From the NCBI GenBank assembly GCA_014529385.2, contig CM043958.1, forward strand, positions 125,773,817-125,837,816: a stretch of 64,000 nt of DNA, given 5' to 3'. Of the stretch, positions 34,201 to 45,478 are shown in pieces. A program made the translations under genes and the position numbers. Positions within the stretch are counted from its first letter, which is position 1. Each line of letters begins with the position of its first letter. The stretch is from Adiantum capillus-veneris. Taxonomy: Eukaryota > Streptophyta > Polypodiopsida > Polypodiales > Pteridaceae. Under the pieces are notes generated by a model. It searched no databases, was not told the origin of the DNA, and saw only the letters and a program-made list of their open reading frames with translations.

Positions 34201-34959
34201 TGTATGGGCAACTGGTTTGGTGTATGGGCACCCGAAACCTTGGGTGGGGGTTTATCCACTCCGGATTGTGAATAAGGAATGGGTGCCATTTTTTTCACCC
34301 TTATGTGACCTTAAGACAACAAGAGTACTGGTCATGGTTATTATGGACAATGTTTTGATTGACAGTACCCTGTCTTAAGTTTAAAGATGTCTGTTTGCTA
34401 AAAGAATGTTTTCAATACTGTTTTCAAGGGCTGTTTTAATAAAATCCTGTTATGAGAATAAAAGGAATTGTTATTTTAATTGTGATAAGAACGTGGTGGT
34501 AATTAAATAACAAAAGAATCATGCGTGAGTGCGGGGTGGTAAGTGGGGATTGACTAAGGCTGTCAATCATGGACAGATGGATCTGATTAGTCAGGTAACT
34601 ATCCATCCCTGTGCACTAAAACATTTAGAAAACTTCTTCACTTGGAAGAGGCGTCCACCAGCGGCGGCTGTGCCCTCACATCTATTAGGAGGGAAGAAGC
34701 GCTGGTTGAGGATACCTTAGCCCAATTGTGGCAGTTATAGGGCCGAAATAGTTTTTTTTTGGACTTTTAAATACGTTGTCCCGTTTTCGCTGTGAGATAG
34801 GACTAGTTCTTCTTCTAAGGCTATAGACCCAAGCCATTGTCAATTGTGAAGGTCTATTCCTTGGATTTTCTTATTTAGAGACTCTAATTTTTTATGAGAC
34901 CTAGAGACTTTTCAAGGATCCCATCATGATCTTGGTATTGGCGGGTTGGGGATCTCACA
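31244..34959 (+). repeat. 3' LTR of element C
   Basis: 3716 bp, same ends and order as 26227-29677, with the TATA box at 31731-31740 and the tandem units at about 32150-33100. It has extra sequence after 31790 and around 33530-33720 that the 5' LTR lacks; the latter includes CGATGAAGCTGGGCCTAGTA, kept in both. Confidence 0.85.
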
Positions 34960-35076
34960 TTTATACACCATCTAAATGTGGCAGGACATGTATCTCTCAA
35001 AGTATGTTCAACTATATTAAGCTATTTTTCACTCTCTCTGTCGTTCTTGGTGGTCGATCGAACCAACACAATCTAT

Positions 35077-35139
<63 letters not shown>

Positions 35140-35456
35140 CCCACCACACACACCTACACTCACACCCACTCCCTACTCCCCATCTCTTTTCCCCACCCCC
35201 ATTGACTCTCTCTTCCCCTCTCATTTTTTGTCTCGCCAGGCAGCCCGTAGGGCGCAAGAAGATAAACTCTCTTTCTCTCTCTCTCATTCACACCTACACA
35301 CACATACCCCATTCCTCACGGACTCACCCCCTCAACCTCACCCACTCTCCCCATCTCTCACTCTAGACCTCTCTCTCTCTCCCCCCCTTGGTCAACCCAC
35401 CATGCAGGGTGCAGCAATCTATACTCTCTCTCCCTCTCTTAGCACACACACACACT

Positions 35457-35493
<37 letters not shown>

Positions 35494-35700
35494 CCCTCCC
35501 CCTCTCCCAGCCCTCTCCCCACCACATGCTCTCTCGCACTCTCACTCAGGCTCTCTGTGTAGTTAGCCAAGCACGTAAAATATATATAAATCTCTCTGTC
35601 TCTCTTTCTCTCGTTTCCACACACCTACTCTAGCCGGCACACACAAACACAGTGTCCCTTTTGTGGATCAACACTTCTTATTTAGGGATGTTTTGTTTCT
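34960..35700. repeat. CT and CA microsatellite-rich spacer
   Basis: (CT)n at about 35082-35134, further CT/CA mixtures, and (CA)n at about 35461-35488. Reading frames on both strands are low-complexity artefacts. No gene is seen. Confidence 0.8.
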
Positions 35701-36127
35701 GGCTCCATTAGAGCATGAGCAATCTCTATGAGCCGTTTGTACATTTCCAACCTGTGTTTCAAATTCAGGAGACGGATATGTCAACCCTCTCTATTCCAGT
35801 GTTTCGTTGTTTTTCAATCTCACCTCATGCTTGTAACATATTTTCTAATGGCTCCAGTACTTTTTCCACCAAGACTGAACCACTTGATGAAATTTTGGAT
35901 GATTTTTCTTTCTTCATTTGATTCTTGTTTTGTTTTTCACGTTTTAGCTTCTCCCTAGTTTTTTGTAGCTCCATTTCTACAGTGCTTTTCTCTTTCAGCC
36001 TTTTTAGTTTCAGTTTGTCTCATTTGGCCTTCCAAGATTTTCTTCTAGTCTTCACTGGTAAGCTTTGAATAGGTATTTTATGCTCGTCCTTGAAAGGTTT
36101 TTCTTTGACAGCTTCTTGAGCTTGAGA
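35701..36127 (-). pseudogene. Lys/Glu-rich coiled-coil-like tail of the gag remnant
   Basis: The minus strand downstream of the zinc-knuckle frame reads Lys/Glu-rich sequence over about 36110-35720 (LKRLKEKSTVEMELQKTREK, MKKEKSSKISSSG) with a few stops. It looks like the continuation of the gag protein at 36128-37850. The heptad-like charge pattern suggests a coiled coil; protease motifs were not seen. Confidence 0.4.
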
Positions 36128-37850
36128 TCAAGTCACCACATTTACAAGAACCATGGGTTCTACCTCAAATCCGCTTGAGGAAGGTAGCACCCCTACAACA
36201 TTCATTCCTGCTTTCCCCTTGTTGTTTGGATGTTTTGGACAATCAGAAATCAGATGTGTAACAACAAATTCTAGACAACATCCAAAATTTATGTTCCTTT
36301 CCATATAAGAATAATTTATTTTCCAATGCTTGCCTCCACACTCGTAGCATGGTCCTACTTGTTGTGTAGCTGGCGGTGTAGTCAATGTTTGTTCTTGCCT
36401 GGTGAGAATGGTCTTTGATCCATACTCTTGGTTGTCTATGAACATTAATATGTTCTCATCCATAGAGTAATGATTTCTCAATGGTTGTGGCACATATGCT
36501 GGATGACTGTAGTTGACTAATACTCTACTATCATTCAAAAGAGGTGGTTGTTGCACTACCATACGCTATTGTCTTGGTTGAGTGTTACACCATGTGGTGG
36601 GATGATCCCCTCCACAAGTCTCAAATCTCCTTAGTTGAGGATATTGTACATTTAGGTTTTGTCTATAGCCTTGGTTTATTCTCCTCACCATTTCTTTGAC
36701 CACTAGATCAATGCTCCACATCTAGGAGTTTGATCATTTTCTTCATTGTGAATTCAATCTTCAAAGAAGAGGTACTACTGGTTTGATTCTCTCCATATTT
36801 AGTCACCTCCCCATAGGCCTTGCAATTGTCAGCTAGATATAAAGCTTATCTAGTAGCTTGCTCAAATATCATGCATGATTTCAAATATAGGTCCTTTTTT
36901 AGAGTTTCATTCATCAAGACCTCTATAAAGAGAACTGTTAATCTCTCATCTTGTGGTAGCTCTCGTATGGAAATATCTCAAGGTATTCTTTGAAGTGAAG
37001 CAAAGCTTCCTTCACTTTCTCATTCTCTTTCTATTTGAAAGAATAGATCTGTGACACGGTGTTGTGCTTGATCCCCCTTTTGAAGAAATCCTCTATGAAT
37101 TCTTACAAGAGTTGTGCTATGTTTGGAAAATAATCTCTATTCAGTGGTTTGGGAACCACAAAAAGGCCGTTCCAATGTTAACCAAAATCCCTCATATTAA
37201 GTATGGGAATCATCCACCTGCTCAGCTCTCAAAACTTGTTTGAAGAGTGAGACATGACCATATGGATCTCCTAGCCCATTGTACTTTGTCTTGACACATT
37301 TGGCCACTTGAGGTGGTATCATTTGTTTTGGTTCAAGTACCCATCTAACCAATTTAGGGTTTCTTACAAAGACGTCTCTTGCCAACTCTTCTTGTCTTGG
37401 CAAGAATACTTGTGGAATCCTCTCTGACATATGCTCTGGCATCATTTTTTCCAATCTATGTTTGACACTCAGGTGAAAGAACGTAAAGACCAAAGTACCC
37501 TTGTATGTATACCTTCCTAGGCCAATTCGATCAATAATTTTGTACTCTCATCCATACTTATCTACCATCAAAACTTGCACTCCTTGGGCATCTGTATGTG
37601 TGAAAGCATAGAGGATCTTATGATCTATTAACTCTCTAGCATTGGGTTCAACACACTTGTAGAAGGTATGTTGATCCCCATTTGTAAACCTATACAAGTC
37701 CTCATGAGCATAATCCATTGGAGCTTTTGTGGCTTCATTGGATTTGATGAATCTCATGTTTGGTTTGTTTATCAAAGGATGCCTCTCCTCTAGGTCTTTG
37801 TTGATTCTCACTCTCAAAGGTGTTGTAGCATTTCTTTCAATTTGCATGTC
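36128..37850 (-). pseudogene. Retrotransposon gag remnant
   Basis: Minus strand. The N-terminal block (37847-37548; EERHPLINKPNMRF, YRFTNGDQHTFYKC) and a second block (37493-37197; MPEHMSERIPQVFLP) precede a frame-shifted capsid-like region near 37060-36830 (a VTDLFFQIEREGERV... and LPQDERLTVLFIEVL pattern, which matches Gag proteins). The last block (36562-36128) has CYECGGKHW and HLISDCPKHP, remains of a zinc knuckle. Several frameshifts. No LTR or primer site is assignable and no pol follows, so the parent element is unknown. Confidence 0.55.
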
Positions 37851-38123
37851 TCTCAGTTAAGTAGAAAACCATACTGGTGAATGATTTGTCATGGTTGTTA
37901 TAAAATACATGTGGCAATGATGTGTGTGAACACACTTAGGACCGTCAGGGAATTTTTCCGTCACTAGGAGGTTTATTCCCCCGCACATTGTGTATACGTC
38001 CATCACTCTAGGGCTAAGTTAGCTTTCCATTGCACACTCTATAATGCACTCTCTGTTGTGTGCCTTGAGATTCCTTTGTCTTCTCCAAGCTCTGTGTGTT
38101 TTCCTGCAACCCTAATTCCAACA
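37851..38123 (+). repeat. Probable 5' LTR end of the copia element
   Basis: The stretch ends CCTAATTCCAACA two bases before a tRNA-iMet primer site, as a copia 5' LTR should. Its left limit is not clear (TGTTATAAAATAC near 37895 is one candidate), and it does not match the sequence after the polypurine tract at 40930, so at least one LTR is truncated. Confidence 0.4.
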
Positions 38124-38125
38124 AT

Positions 38126-38136
38126 TGGTATCAAAG
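38126..38136 (+). promoter_or_regulatory. tRNA-iMet primer-binding site of the copia element
   Basis: TGGTATCAAAG matches the plant iMet primer site TGGTATCAGAG except at one position. It lies two bases after the LTR-like CCAACA end. Confidence 0.65.
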
Positions 38137-38380
38137 TAGGTTGCATCCTCCCAAGCTTAGTTGCAAGCATCCCTAGCACACACCTGCTCACTTTCTTTGA
38201 TTTTTGTAAGCTTTGGAGAGTGTTTGTAGGTCAACAAATATTGTGGGAGGGCTCTAGAGCTTGGTTTGCTCATATTTTTTGTTCGGGCTCATTTTGGACT
38301 CCATTTGGACTACAAGCGTATTGTTTCCACTCTGTTTCTCCTCTTCTCGAGTAGTTTTCACATCAAGTGTAGCACTCACC

Positions 38381-40018
38381 ATGGTTGACAACAACACAGA
38401 TGTGTTCAAGATGTTTTTTGTTGAGGATAGATTGGATGGGGACAATTACCCTATCTGGGCTTACATGATGTAACATGTCCTTGTGTCAAAGGGCATTTGG
38501 AACATTGTGCAGGGCATTTATGTACTACATCCTAGTTCTCAGGATGAAGGGGATGTTGAGGATGTTGCTAGAGCTTTTTTGCCTATGGCTGAGCAAGCTC
38601 GTTGGGATGTAAAAGATGCAAAGTCTCATGCATTTATTGTGTTTTCTTTGAAGTGCACTATTACTCCTCACATTATTTCAATAAAATTTGCAAAATAGAC
38701 TTGGGATATTCTAGCTAGTCTTTATGCAAGTTGCAATGAGGCAAAAATTGAAATGCTATGTAAAGAGCTAGAGTCAAAGATTATGTATGAGTAAGATGAC
38801 ATGGAAAATTTCCTTTCTGGTGTCAAGTATATAAATGAGCAACTTATTTCTGCAGGTGAATTAATTTCAAATAGTTCCCTTATGCAGACTGTACTTGATG
38901 CCTAGTCAGACTTTTGCTAGTACCTAGAGACTTATGACCCAAGGACATCTAGAAGTTGTCAAGTTTGATTCATTATGCACATTGTTGTTGCAAGAGTCAC
39001 TTTCCAATAAAAACGAGACTAGATAGCATGCAATTGAACATGCCTTTATTGCTGCTCAAAGAAAATGTGGTAACAGCAATGTAGCCACTTCTCATGGGTC
39101 TTCTGCAAGTGGTAAATCACAGGTTCCTAATGCTTCTATTGGAAGCAATTCGTTTAGGAATTCTGGTGATAAGGGAAAAAAGAAGATGCATTTCCATTAT
39201 TGTAAATCTAATGATCACTTGATCAAGCAGTGTCCTAAGTTGAAGGCCAAAGAGACTAAGAAGAAAGAGGATGGTTCCACTACTTATGTTGGTTCCACTA
39301 CAAATGCAGTTATTGTTGAGTCATCTGTGAAAGAAAATTGTAATGATGATGTGGCTGCAGAATGGGCTTTTAGTGCAGAGTGCACTTATGATCCTTCTAT
39401 CTGCATGTTTGTCATTTGCTACAGATGCTCAAGTGTGGTACTTTGATAGTGGTGCTACAAAGCACATTACCCCTCATTTTTGTGACTTGTTTACCTCTCT
39501 TGAGGATGTCTTTCATGGGATTTCAATCACTTGTGCCAACAATACCTCTTATTCGATCAAGGGAGTTGGAAAGATTGTGCTCATTGCAAATGATGGTTCT
39601 TTCACACTTGTTGATGCATTGTATGTACATCGGATCAAGAAGAATATTTTGTTCTATATCTACACTTGCTAGACTTGGACTTGTAGTTAAATTTGTGGAT
39701 GACAGATGTACAATACATGATCTCAGTTTTGATGATGAAATTGTTGTATCTGGCATATTATGTCATGGGTTTTATAAGCTCACTTTGTACGACAAGTGTG
39801 GAAAAAATTTTGTAATTGCAGTTATGGATTCTAAGGCTATTTTGGATGCAAAACTTTGGCATGGACGTTTTGGACATCTGAATCTTGCCAGTTTGCTGTG
39901 TTTGCAGAAATCTGATATGGTTGCTTCTTTGCCGTCTCTTGCAGCACCTATCAAATGTGTTTGTGAAGGATGTATTTTGGGTAAGATGCGGTGTTACTTG
40001 AATGTACAGTTTAAGTAG
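38381..40018 (+). pseudogene. Copia gag, protease and GAG-pre-integrase, decayed
   Basis: The start MVDNNTDVFKMFFVEDRLDG is followed by NYPIWAYMM and a capsid-like region broken by many stops up to about 39170. The zinc knuckle HYCKSNDHLIKQC (about 39195-39240) lacks the first cysteine, which is phenylalanine. The aspartic protease reads WYFDSGATKHIT (39434-39470) with an intact DSG. A frameshift near 39655 leads into the pre-integrase domain with LWHGRFGHLNLASL (39856) and CVCEGCILGKM. The reading then ends, and the next sequence is already the far end of RT, so integrase core and most RT are gone. Confidence 0.85.
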
Positions 40019-40853
40019 TGTGATGGTGGTATTGCCTTGTGTCAAAAAAGTTACATAGACACATTGCTATGTAAGCTTGGACTTGAGGATTGCAAACCTA
40101 TTGCCACTCCCATGGAAACAGGTTCGAAATTGAGTCTTCATGATGTTGGTGATCCTCTTGATGTCACTATTTACCAAAACTATTGTTAGATGCCTCATTT
40201 ATGTATGCAACACAAGACCGGATATTCAATTTGCAGTCTCACAAGTCAGCAAATTTATGCATAGCCCAAGGTCTAAGCATTGGCAAGATGTCAAGAGGAT
40301 TTTTTTCTACTTGAGTGGCATCTTTTCTTGTTTTATCCCAAGGTCGGATCATTGTTGCCAGACTTACATGCTTTATTCAGACTCAGATTCGGACTCAGAT
40401 TGGGCTGGTTGTTTTGACACACGAGTGTCCACAAGTCGTTTTTGTTTCATGCCTGGCATCTCATGCATATCATGGTTCAGCAAGAAGCAACCTATTGTGT
40501 CCACATTCAATTGTGAGGCTGAGTACATGGCAGTATTCACAGTAGCTATGGTTGGATGTCTATGGCTTGGATGCCTTATGGATGATTTGGGTGTTGGACA
40601 AGACACTACCAACACTATCTACATTGACAATCAGATCGCATTGGCAGTTGCAAGGAACCCAATTTTTCATGCTCGCACAAAGCACATTGAGGTGCATTAC
40701 CACTATGTCAAGGAGAGGCTCTCAGCAGGAAAGATCATCTTGGCTTATGTGCCAACACAAGATAACCTTGCAGATCGTTTCACAAAGGCATTGTCTCATG
40801 AGAAGTTTGAAGCTTTCTACAAAGATTTGGTCCTACTCCCCTTTGTAGACTGA
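40019..40853 (+). pseudogene. Copia RT C-terminus and RNase H
   Basis: It begins with the end of RT (SYIDTLLCKLGLEDCKPIAT, PMETGSKLSL), then after a frame change near 40170 RCLIYVCNTRPDIQFAV and an RNase H with SDSDWAGCFDTRVSTS, STFNCEAEYMA and YIDNQIALAVARNPI, ending FHARTKHIEVHYHYVKE and a typical copia C-terminus. An SDSD repeat (40375-40400) is a small codon expansion. This order (integrase before RT) is that of Ty1/copia. Confidence 0.85.
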
Positions 40854-41240
40854 TCATGTCCTTAGGGCATGGATCTTCCCCATAATCTATGTGCCAACTC
40901 TCGTTCACCGATCACTTTTAGGGGGGGTTTGTTACCATATGGTACCACTTTTTGCACCTTTTGGTGGTACCACCAATAGCACCTATGTGGAGGGAAATTC
41001 AACGTTTTTCAAATTTGGGAAAAGAGGGACAGGGAAATTATAAACGTGCATACAATATAATGTAGGTACATATATTTTAGATGCATGCGAGCCATTATGG
41101 GGTGGAGTGGGTCCCCTTTTTTTGAACTTATAGTCATCATGGCCTAGACACTCCTTGTCCTCTTTCTCCTTTCCTCTCAAGCAACTAGCTTGTTACTCGG
41201 GATCTTGCTTGTACCCGTGTGCTTGATCTACTCCCATAGC
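40854..41240 (+). repeat. Copia polypurine tract and 3' LTR start, truncated
   Basis: AGGGGGGGTTTG near 40920 is a polypurine tract. A TGTTACCATATGGTACC sequence starting about 40930 would be the LTR start. The LTR cannot be followed far because it does not match the 5' LTR region. GGTACCAC...GGTGGTACC forms a short inverted repeat at 40942-40972. Confidence 0.45.
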
Positions 41241-42621
41241 TTGTGCTCCCCTCATTGCATGATGTATCCATTGCACTCTACCCCCCATTGCACCCGTTGC
41301 GCTCTTCCATAGCCTTGGTGGATCTCTGCCCCCATTATCCCCGGTACGGAAGCATAAAGGCTGCAACAACACCCTCTATAGAGATGACTCTCAAGAAGAG
41401 CACTCCCTCTAGGAAGTGCAAAAACCCGACTCAGATCACGGAGGTGGTACAGTAGGCGGTCCCTGCAGCAAACACCACAACACAGTAGGCCCTCGCAACA
41501 TCCACCACACAACAGACCCTGGCAACACATGCGACAGAGGAGACACCTTCAACAACCACGACACAATAGTCCCCTACAACCAACACGGCGCTACAGCCCC
41601 CAGCAACATGCATGTTGTAGGTTCAAAAGTATGCTTGAAAAGGTGAGGTCTACATCGCGTTTTGGTTGTGTGTATGCGCCTCATGGCAATGTATGGCCAA
41701 AAATCCTATTTTTCAACATTGGTTGCAAATCATTTTTCTCCATGGATTTACTTGCCACAATGGTGGAGTATCCGGTACTTTCCAAGTTTTGCTATTCTGC
41801 ATTGTAGTTGCATGAGGAATATGGACTGAGCATGGAGGGAAAGCTGCCCAAGGATTTAACACACAAGGACATGCCACTTGAACAGTGGTCAATAGTGTTC
41901 AAGGTGCCAAAGTATAAGAAGACTAAGATCTTCCTCCACGAGGTCCATGACCACCTTTATGATGCATGTAGGCTTCTGTATCAGAATGTCTACCAGGCTA
42001 CCCCCTCCAACAACGAGCTCATGACGAGGTTTGGGAGGGGGTTTGAATATGAATACTGCAATGCTGCCAAAGCATACCCCAATAGCCATAAGGTTGCATG
42101 GGCTTTAGTTGGGGATGAAGTATTAGAGTATGTCAACAACCAGAAAGGGGGGCTCAATCAAAAAACAAAAGTTCATGTCCGATTACGACATGAAGAAACC
42201 CCCCACATTTGAAGGACTGATAGAGAATGTTGTGGACGGTCCTGCAGCGTCCACCCACCCTCTACAACACATGTGGATAGCCTCTCAGTCCCTCTACACA
42301 ACATGGGTGGATAATCTTGTCGATGACCTTGAGCAGTAGGGTAGTGAAGGCAGAAGAGAAGGTGAATTCTGCAAAGACAGTGCTGGCTGCAAAGCAGGAC
42401 TTATGCTTGCGCAACGAAGGTACCTCCTCATCTTGTGCACCCATCACTACAAAGGTGGAGAGCCTTAGAGAGGAGGTGGAGAAACTGAAAGAGTCACCAA
42501 CAGAAAACGCAGCTGCGATTGCCAAAAAGGAGGCTGAAATCGAAGCCTTTACAAGCGTACTCTCGAAATCCTTTGGATTCAATGATGCTGCAAGGATGAA
42601 GCGGGAGGTTTCATCCATGCA

Positions 42622-43679
42622 GGTACTCCAGTCTTCTCTATCTTTAAAGTGTATAAAGTGCTAAAAGTGGTTGCAAGTGCTCACCTTCTAAGCACTTGCA
42701 AGCACTTTCAGCCACTTACAGTGTCTTTTAAGCACATGCAAAAATTTAGAAATGCCTGCAAGTGCTAAACAAAAATGCTTGACTATTTAGCACTTGCAAA
42801 CACCTTAACCACCTACAAGCACTTTTAAACACCTAAAAATTCCTGCAAGTGCTAAAAAGTGCCTAACTTTTATGCACTTGCAAGCACTTTGAACCACCAT
42901 TTGGCACATTAAAGCACTTTGAAGCACTTTCATCCACTCAAACCTTGCAAGTGCTTGAAGAAGATTCAAATTGGTTAAAGTTTCTTCAAAGTGATTAAAA
43001 GTGATTTCTGTAATCACTTCAGAGCACTATTAACCACTTTAAATCACTTTGAAGTGATTTTAAGACCTTGCAAGCACTTGCAGGAGTTTGCAGGTGGTTG
43101 AAAGTGCTGAAAAATGCTAAAAAGAGCTTCCAACTACTAGCACGTGCCTTTCAAAGTGCTGCAAGTGGACATATTGAGCACCTACAAGCACTTCCAATCA
43201 CTTTTAAACACCTATAAATGCTAGCAAGTGCTAAAAAGTGCCTATCTTTTATGCACTTGCAATAACTTTGAACCACCTGTAGGCACATTAAAGCACTTTG
43301 AACCACTTTCAAAGTCCTACAAGTGCTTGAAGGTGCTTCAAAGTGCTTAAAATTTCTTCAAAATGCTTTCAACGTGCTTAAAAGTTTATTCTGCAATCAG
43401 ATCAGACCACTTCGAGGCACTTCTAAGCACTTTTAACCACTTTTAAGACCCTACAAGCATTTGCAGGTGGGTGAAAGTGCTTCAAAGTGCTAGCAAGTGC
43501 CTTTCAAAGTGCTGCAAGTGGACAGATAGAGCATTTGCAGACACTTGCAAGTGTCTACAAGTACTTGAATGTTCCAGCAAGTGCTCCAAGGTGCTTGCAA
43601 GTGCCTGTTGCTAGGGCCTACATGTCCCTCACTATGGTTGGTTGTGCAATAATCTTCCTTTGTTTTTAATTTTGCACAG
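42622..43679 (+). other. Intron filled with AAGTGCTT-type repeats
   Basis: The exon ends TCCATGCAG with GTACTCC after it, and the next exon follows TTTTAATTTTGCACAG. Removal joins the two frames in phase 0. Inside, dozens of AAGTGCTT, GCAAGTGC and the reverse complement AAGCACTT occur at short, irregular spacing, often as GCACTTGCAAGCACTT, over about 42650-43600. Confidence 0.6.
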
Positions 43680-44111
43680 AAAATAGTTCAGGAAATAAAC
43701 AGGGAGCTTGGTGAGTTCAGAAGGCAGGCCTCCTTCATGAAGGGGTCCAGCAAGTTCATGAAAAGAGAGGGCAGGGCCCTTCTAGTGCCCACTCCACCTT
43801 CCAAGTCTAAATTTAGTGTGGATACTGTTTTATTGTCTGGAAATTGTGTCACTTGTGGTCAAGAAATGTCGAGAAAATATGCGATCGGTGTCTTTCAGCT
43901 GTCGTATGTCCACAGATACTATTCATTCTGGTTTTCAGTGGTCAACACGATTGATCCTAAATGTGTTGTACCAGAATATAAATGGGAGATACCCCATATA
44001 GCAAGATGATGGGCACTTGGGAATTCCTATGAGGAGCTTGAAGGCAAGTTGGTCATTTTATACAACAAAACTTATGCTAATCTGTTGTGGAGACTAATTG
44101 TGTGCATTGGT

Positions 44112-44360
44112 CTCGGGGAGTTCATCGTTCAGTACCCCCCTATATAACGTACGTTCACGGGGTAATTAAAAAAAACCCTCTTTTAACATGTCTGAATGAA
44201 TAAAATGACCCCTTATTTTAGGAATTTTTTCCAAAAGTGAATATAAAAACCCCTTATTTTAATGTATCTTTGTTAAATTGCCTAAAATTTTTGTGTTATA
44301 AAACCACTCCTTTTGAACTCATGTTATACATTAACATGATTACATAGTGGAACCCATGAG
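44112..44360. mobile_element. 249-bp MITE, CTCGGGG family, copy 1
   Basis: It begins CTCGGGGAGTTCATCG and ends TAGTGGAACCCATGAG. It has the same length, the same order and blocks such as CCCCTTATTTT, TTTGAACTCATGTTATA in common with 53089-53336, which is a proven insertion. The flanks GCATTGGT and GTGTTGGT resemble each other but do not give a clean duplication. No coding capacity. Confidence 0.6.
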
Positions 44361-45478
44361 GTGTTGGTTCAACTGAGCCAGTGGCTAAGAAATAAGCTTC
44401 CACATCGTCCATGCACGATGTGGACAAGGTCTTTGACCCTAACACCATGGTACTAAAGTACAAGAAATTTGAAGGTGGGAAAATTGTTGAGGGTGGTGAC
44501 CGAGACATTCTGAAGGATACAAGTCCGTTTGCAAGCGACCAAGGTAGTGTCAATTTTGTATATTTGTCTCCTCCCATGTCTAAATCATGGTCACCGTGCT
44601 CATTATGGTCACAATATGCTACCCAGTTACTGATGCCTGTAAGGAGGACAGTGTAGCTGAGCTAGAGGATCTTGAAATGGAATCAACCTTGCAATTTGTA
44701 GCAATGGAGATGTGAAAGAAGAGAAAGAAGCTGATGGAGAACGAGCTATCACAGGACCCCAAAAAGAGTATTGGCATACTCGCCCCAAAAACCAGAGCAT
44801 GTAAGAGGCTTTAGCTTCTTGAAGCTTGCTATCTTTTTTTTTCATGCTATCTTTTTTAAATTGCAGCTTCGTATTTTTTTCCCAGCAATATAAATTTAAG
44901 TATTCTCTCTTATTTTCTCTCCATTTGTGCTCTGTAGTAGTTAAAATTCGTGTGGTTGACTCAAAACCCCCACTGACCACTGATGAGGTAGAGCATATTG
45001 ATCGCTAGCTTCCTTTCTACAAACCAATGTCTCGCTTCCCAGTCCATAGTGGTTTGGCAGTAATTGTAGACTTCAACATGTGCTTGTTTGTGTGCATGAT
45101 AAGCGCAAAGGACTGGAACCCCCAGATTTAAACACGCTGTACTTTGACAAAGTAAAGGGGGATGATACTGTCACCTACTATGTACGTAACGATGCAGAAT
45201 TATTCTTGCTTGGACTCAATCAGATAGTAGAGACTTTTCTGTGGTCGTTGCGCACCTACCACAATCTTGAGAAGGGTATGGACAAGTGCCTATCTCAGGC
45301 CAAGCGTTGTTTGGGTGGGTGGCTGGCACAGGACTGCTGCCATGTTAGCATTTGGGAATATGGAAACCCCCCAAAGCAAATGTTTTTCAAGGAACTAGAA
45401 ACCTTTTGGCACCTCTTTCCTAATCTCAATAAGTCTAACACTTTACTACTAGATGACTCCCCTTATAAGATGTAAAGA

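Larger units (their letters stand above)
26227..34959 (+). mobile_element. Element C: giant-LTR, non-autonomous (LARD-like) retrotransposon
   Basis: Two long direct repeats, 26227-29677 (3451 bp) and 31244-34959 (3716 bp), each begin TGTAAGGTTTCCAG and end GGGGATCTCACA. The first is followed after two bases by the tRNA-iMet primer site TGGTATCAGAGCG. The second is preceded by AAGTTGGGGTGAT, a polypurine tract. TTTGT and TTTAT flank the outer ends and could be a target duplication with one change. The internal domain is only about 1.57 kb and shows no gag, protease, RT or integrase motif, so the element must use proteins of another retrotransposon. This resembles LARDs but with an unusually high LTR-to-internal ratio. 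Confidence 0.85.
41381..45478 (+). pseudogene. Multi-exon gene ending in an FCP1-like phosphatase domain, decayed
   Basis: Proposed order: a Thr/Gln/Ala-rich start from ATG 41381, an unrecognised block (about 41640-42160; LEQWSIVFKVPKYKK, AKAYPNSHKVAWALV), a Lys/Glu/Ala coiled-coil exon (42340-42621; VESLREEVEKLKE), a 1058-bp intron, an exon 43680-44009, a block 44391-44796, an intron 44797-44934, and an FCP1/NIF-type HAD phosphatase domain (45050-45475). In the last, IVDFN replaces the DxDxT start, FLWSLRTYHNLEK matches the WSS region and NTLLLDDSPYKM is the conserved DDSP motif. FCP1-type enzymes dephosphorylate Ser/Thr, often on RNA polymerase II. TAG stops at 41453, 41486, 41567, 41618, 41805 and 45006, one TGA and a frameshift at the nucleophile region argue for a pseudogene. 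Joining all blocks into one gene is inference. Confidence 0.5.

Noticed and set aside
26227-34959. Simple segmental duplication of 3.5 kb
   Set aside because: Primer site, polypurine tract and TG...CA ends at the exact repeat borders show that these are LTRs.
35012-35633. Ser/Leu- and Arg/Glu-rich frames
   Set aside because: They are translations of CT/GA and CA repeats.
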